NCBI GenBank assembly: GCA_964446745.1
Contig: CAYURR010000144.1
Coordinates: 1 to 7,640 of the forward strand
Source: CAYURR01 sp964446745
GTDB taxonomy: Bacteria > Bacillota > Clostridia > Lachnospirales > WQUN01
Length of the DNA: 7,640 nt
Direction of reading: 5' to 3'
The translations under genes and the position numbers were made by a program. How positions within the stretch are numbered: the first letter of the stretch is position 1; each line of letters opens with the position of its first letter. The notes under the pieces were generated by a model. That model had not been told where the DNA came from and searched no databases. It saw only the letters and a list, made by a program, of their open reading frames with translations. Shown here piece by piece: positions 6,448 to 7,640 of the stretch.

Positions 6448-7027
6448 TTTGTCTGCATTCAGCTGCATTTGTGAAGCAGATGCCATGAATACCTGCGTCG
6501 ATAGCGCCTTGTATATTAACCTGCAGATCATCCATAAACAAAGTTTCATCCGGGTCTAAATTAAACGTATCCAGCAAATAGCGGTATATCTCGGGCTCAG
6601 GTTTTATCATCTTGATATAAGCTGAGACCACCATACCGTGGCATTCCTCTAAGAATGTGTAGATCGTGCGCACATGATCAAATCCCTCTTTTGAGAAATT
6701 CGAAAGCAAATAGATATTATAGCCGTTGCGTTTGAGTTCACGGTAGAGCTCCACCGTGTCCGTTTTCTCTGAAAAGTATCCCTCGATAAACGGAATGCTC
6801 AGCGCACGCTTGATATCTTCTCTGTATTCAGGCCGTTTCGCGGAAAAGAACTCTATGGCTTCTTCGAAGCTCAGTGTTCCCTTATCTAAATCCTGCCAGC
6901 ATGGATCCTTGAAGATCAGCTGTGTAAGCTCGCGGCCTTTTTGCTCGCCATATTCCTTGGTCAAAAAAATAAGCGGGTTGAAGTCAATCAACACACCGCC
7001 GATATCAAAAACGATATTCTTAATCAT
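6422..7027 (-). CDS. HAD superfamily IA hydrolase, YihX-like phosphatase
   Basis: Probable phosphatase acting on a small phosphorylated metabolite; substrate unknown. The HAD motifs are in place: motif I VFDIGGVLID with nucleophile Asp8, motif II LLSNFS (107-112), motif III around Lys142 in KPEPEIY, and motif IV FMDDLQVN with Asp166-Asp167, plus a helical cap between about 15 and 85. The second motif I aspartate is Gly10, as in E. coli YihX (an alpha-glucose-1-phosphate phosphatase, which also has Gly there). The YihX resemblance extends to the middle and C-terminal motifs. The start is supported by AAAGGA 8 bases upstream. The gene lies 53 bases after tRNA-Glu with no terminator between, so it can be read from the tRNA promoter. 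A terminator-like hairpin lies within its first codons (6963-6999) and a strong terminator follows its stop (6340-6399). Confidence 0.92.
   Translation of the reverse strand: MIKNIVFDIGGVLIDFNPLIFLTKEYGEQKGRELTQLIFKDPCWQDLDKGTLSFEEAIEFFSAKRPEYREDIKRALSIPFIEGYFSEKTDTVELYRELKRNGYNIYLLSNFSKEGFDHVRTIYTFLEECHGMVVSAYIKMIKPEPEIYRYLLDTFNLDPDETLFMDDLQVNIQGAIDAGIHGICFTNAAECRQIMKERFSL
6963..6999 (-). terminator. Terminator-like hairpin in the first codons of the HAD gene
   Basis: On the minus strand GCGG (6999-6996), a TGT bulge, then GTTGA (6992-6988) pair with TCAAC (6981-6977) and CCGC (6976-6973) around a 6-base loop; TTATTTTTTT (6972-6963) follows. Nine pairs with one 3-base bulge make it weaker than the other hairpins in this window. 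It begins 28 bases after the HAD ATG and 81 bases after the end of tRNA-Glu, so it could also serve as the terminator of the tRNA transcript when the HAD message is not translated. The T run coincides with Ile-Phe-Leu codons, so chance is possible. Confidence 0.5.
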
Positions 7028-7080
7028 ATTAGCCGTCCTTTAAAAGACTTTCATTTTATGTAGTGCTTTTGTTACAAAGA

Positions 7081-7152
7081 TGACCTGTAGGGGATTCGAA
7101 CCCCTGTTACAGCCGTGAGAGGGCCGTGTCTTAACCACTTGACCAACAGGCC
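7081..7152 (-). tRNA. tRNA-Glu (anticodon CTC)
   Basis: A complete 72-base cloverleaf on the minus strand. Acceptor stem GGCCTGT with ACAGGTC (one G-U), D arm closed by GTC/GAC with GTGGTTAA in its loop, anticodon stem CGGCC/GGCTG around loop CTCTCAC giving anticodon CTC (reads GAG), four-base variable loop, and T arm AGGGG-TTCGAAT-CCCCT. The discriminator base is A. No CCA is encoded (TCTTT follows), so it must be added enzymatically. Its own promoter lies directly upstream (7171-7199). With C34 rather than U34 it is not a substrate for MnmE/MnmG. Confidence 0.97.
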
Positions 7153-7170
7153 AGTTATCTTGCATGGTTC

Positions 7171-7199
7171 ATTATAATATGTTTTTATTGTTCAGTCAA
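7171..7199 (-). promoter_or_regulatory. Near-consensus sigma-A promoter for tRNA-Glu
   Basis: On the minus strand TTGACT (7199-7194), a 17-base spacer, and a perfect TATAAT (7176-7171). Start of transcription is expected near 7164, about 12 bases before the mature tRNA 5' end. Such a strong, unregulated-looking promoter suits a stable RNA gene. With no terminator seen between the tRNA and the HAD gene, it probably drives both. The rest of the divIC-tRNA gap (7200-7236) shows no convincing terminator. Confidence 0.9.
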
Positions 7200-7236
7200 C
7201 CTTTTTCCTCACGTTTTCCGCATAATTTTATACAGG

Positions 7237-7569
7237 TTAATCTATGATGAACAGAATCTCATCCGGCTTGACTAGGCCCAAGCGCTCACGTGCAAGCTTT
7301 TCCACATACGCATCGCTCTCCGTGTATTGCAGCTGGCTGTTCAATATTTCTATCATATTATCCTTTTCTTCAATCTGTTTTTGTATCTGCGCACCCTGAC
7401 GCATGTACTTTATCCGCTTGTCTAAGGACGAGGCTATCATAACCCCAAACACTCCGGTCAGAAACAACCAAAACATAAGATAAAGCTTTATCCCGTGCTT
7501 TTTCTTATTTGTATTCTGATTGGTCTTATTTATCTTCTTATTTTTTACTTCTGCTTTTTCTTTTGTCAT
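7237..7569 (-). CDS. divIC: DivIC/FtsB-family septum formation protein
   Basis: Small single-pass membrane protein of the divisome, which in Firmicutes works with FtsL and DivIB to activate septal wall synthesis. The 110 residues show the family layout: a Lys/Asn-rich cytoplasmic N-terminus (1-28), one membrane segment (about 29-48), an external coiled coil (about 51-83), and the conserved end YVEKLARERLGLVKPDEILF (88-107). AAAGGA lies 7 bases before the ATG. The start overlaps the end of an upstream open frame as ATGA (7569-7566), suggesting an operon coming from beyond the window edge. FtsL has a similar layout but usually lacks this ERLGLVKPDE motif, so DivIC/FtsB is preferred. A 14-base palindrome GATAAAGCTTTATC at 7479-7492 sits at the start of the membrane segment and is probably incidental. 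Confidence 0.88.
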   Translation of the reverse strand: MTKEKAEVKNKKINKTNQNTNKKKHGIKLYLMFWLFLTGVFGVMIASSLDKRIKYMRQGAQIQKQIEEKDNMIEILNSQLQYTESDAYVEKLARERLGLVKPDEILFIID

Positions 7570-7640
7570 GATGAAATCCTTTGTTGAATATTTTTGATAT
7601 AACCTTCCGATAATCCCGTAACATCCGATATAATATTTAT
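7566..7640 (-). CDS. Possible 3' end of the gene upstream of divIC (partial)
   Basis: From the window edge a minus-strand frame stays open for 24 codons, ending ...VTGLSEGYIKNIQQRISS, and stops with TGA overlapping the divIC ATG (7569-7566). The length alone proves little, but a 4-base stop-start overlap and the absence of a promoter before divIC favour a real gene end. In many Firmicutes the gene before divIC is yabQ (a spore cortex membrane protein), whose C-terminus is variable; I cannot confirm that here. Confidence 0.4.
   Translation of the reverse strand: MNIISDVTGLSEGYIKNIQQRISS

Noticed and set aside
7479..7492. 14-base palindrome GATAAAGCTTTATC in divIC
   Set aside because: It encodes ordinary Lys-Leu-Tyr codons at the membrane segment and no T tail or regulator context supports a site.

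Overview
The window looks like a chromosomal segment of a Firmicute, most likely an uncultured clostridial lineage. The order yidC, jag (khpB), mnmE, mnmG, rsmG on the plus strand is the conserved block that lies near the replication origin in Firmicutes. YidC is of the Gram-positive type, and the window also carries a DivIC-type division protein. No phage, transposon or CRISPR sequence is visible. Composition is even, close to 50% GC by eye.

Plus strand, positions 1 to 6447: a membrane insertase (yidC, probably cut at its 5' end by the window edge), an RNA-binding KH/R3H protein (jag/khpB), the two partners of the tRNA U34 modification enzyme (mnmE, mnmG), a 132-residue protein I do not recognise, and the 16S rRNA methyltransferase rsmG. 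Genes are tightly packed or overlapping (jag/mnmE by 8 bp, unknown gene/rsmG by 4 bp), so this is probably one operon concerned with membrane insertion, RNA binding and tRNA/rRNA modification. The usual next genes (noc/parA/parB) do not follow rsmG. A convergent gene overlaps its 3' end instead.

Minus strand, positions 7640 to 6422, in transcription order: a possible gene tail at the edge, a divIC/ftsB-like septum gene, a near-consensus sigma-A promoter, tRNA-Glu(CTC), and a YihX-like HAD phosphatase with no terminator between it and the tRNA.

The most unusual feature is a set of terminator-like hairpins inside coding sequence. Three genes (mnmE, rsmG and the HAD gene) carry a stem-loop followed by a T-rich tail that begins only 28 to 50 nt after the start codon. 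The rsmG one is very large (about 23 bp of pairing). A fourth hairpin lies antisense inside the 3' end of rsmG, 22 nt past the HAD stop codon, and looks like the real terminator of the tRNA-HAD transcript. Start-proximal terminators that an elongating ribosome would have to suppress suggest a translation-dependent read-through or polarity device. That is an inference from sequence alone and needs transcript-end data. The unknown gene between mnmG and rsmG is the other item worth following.
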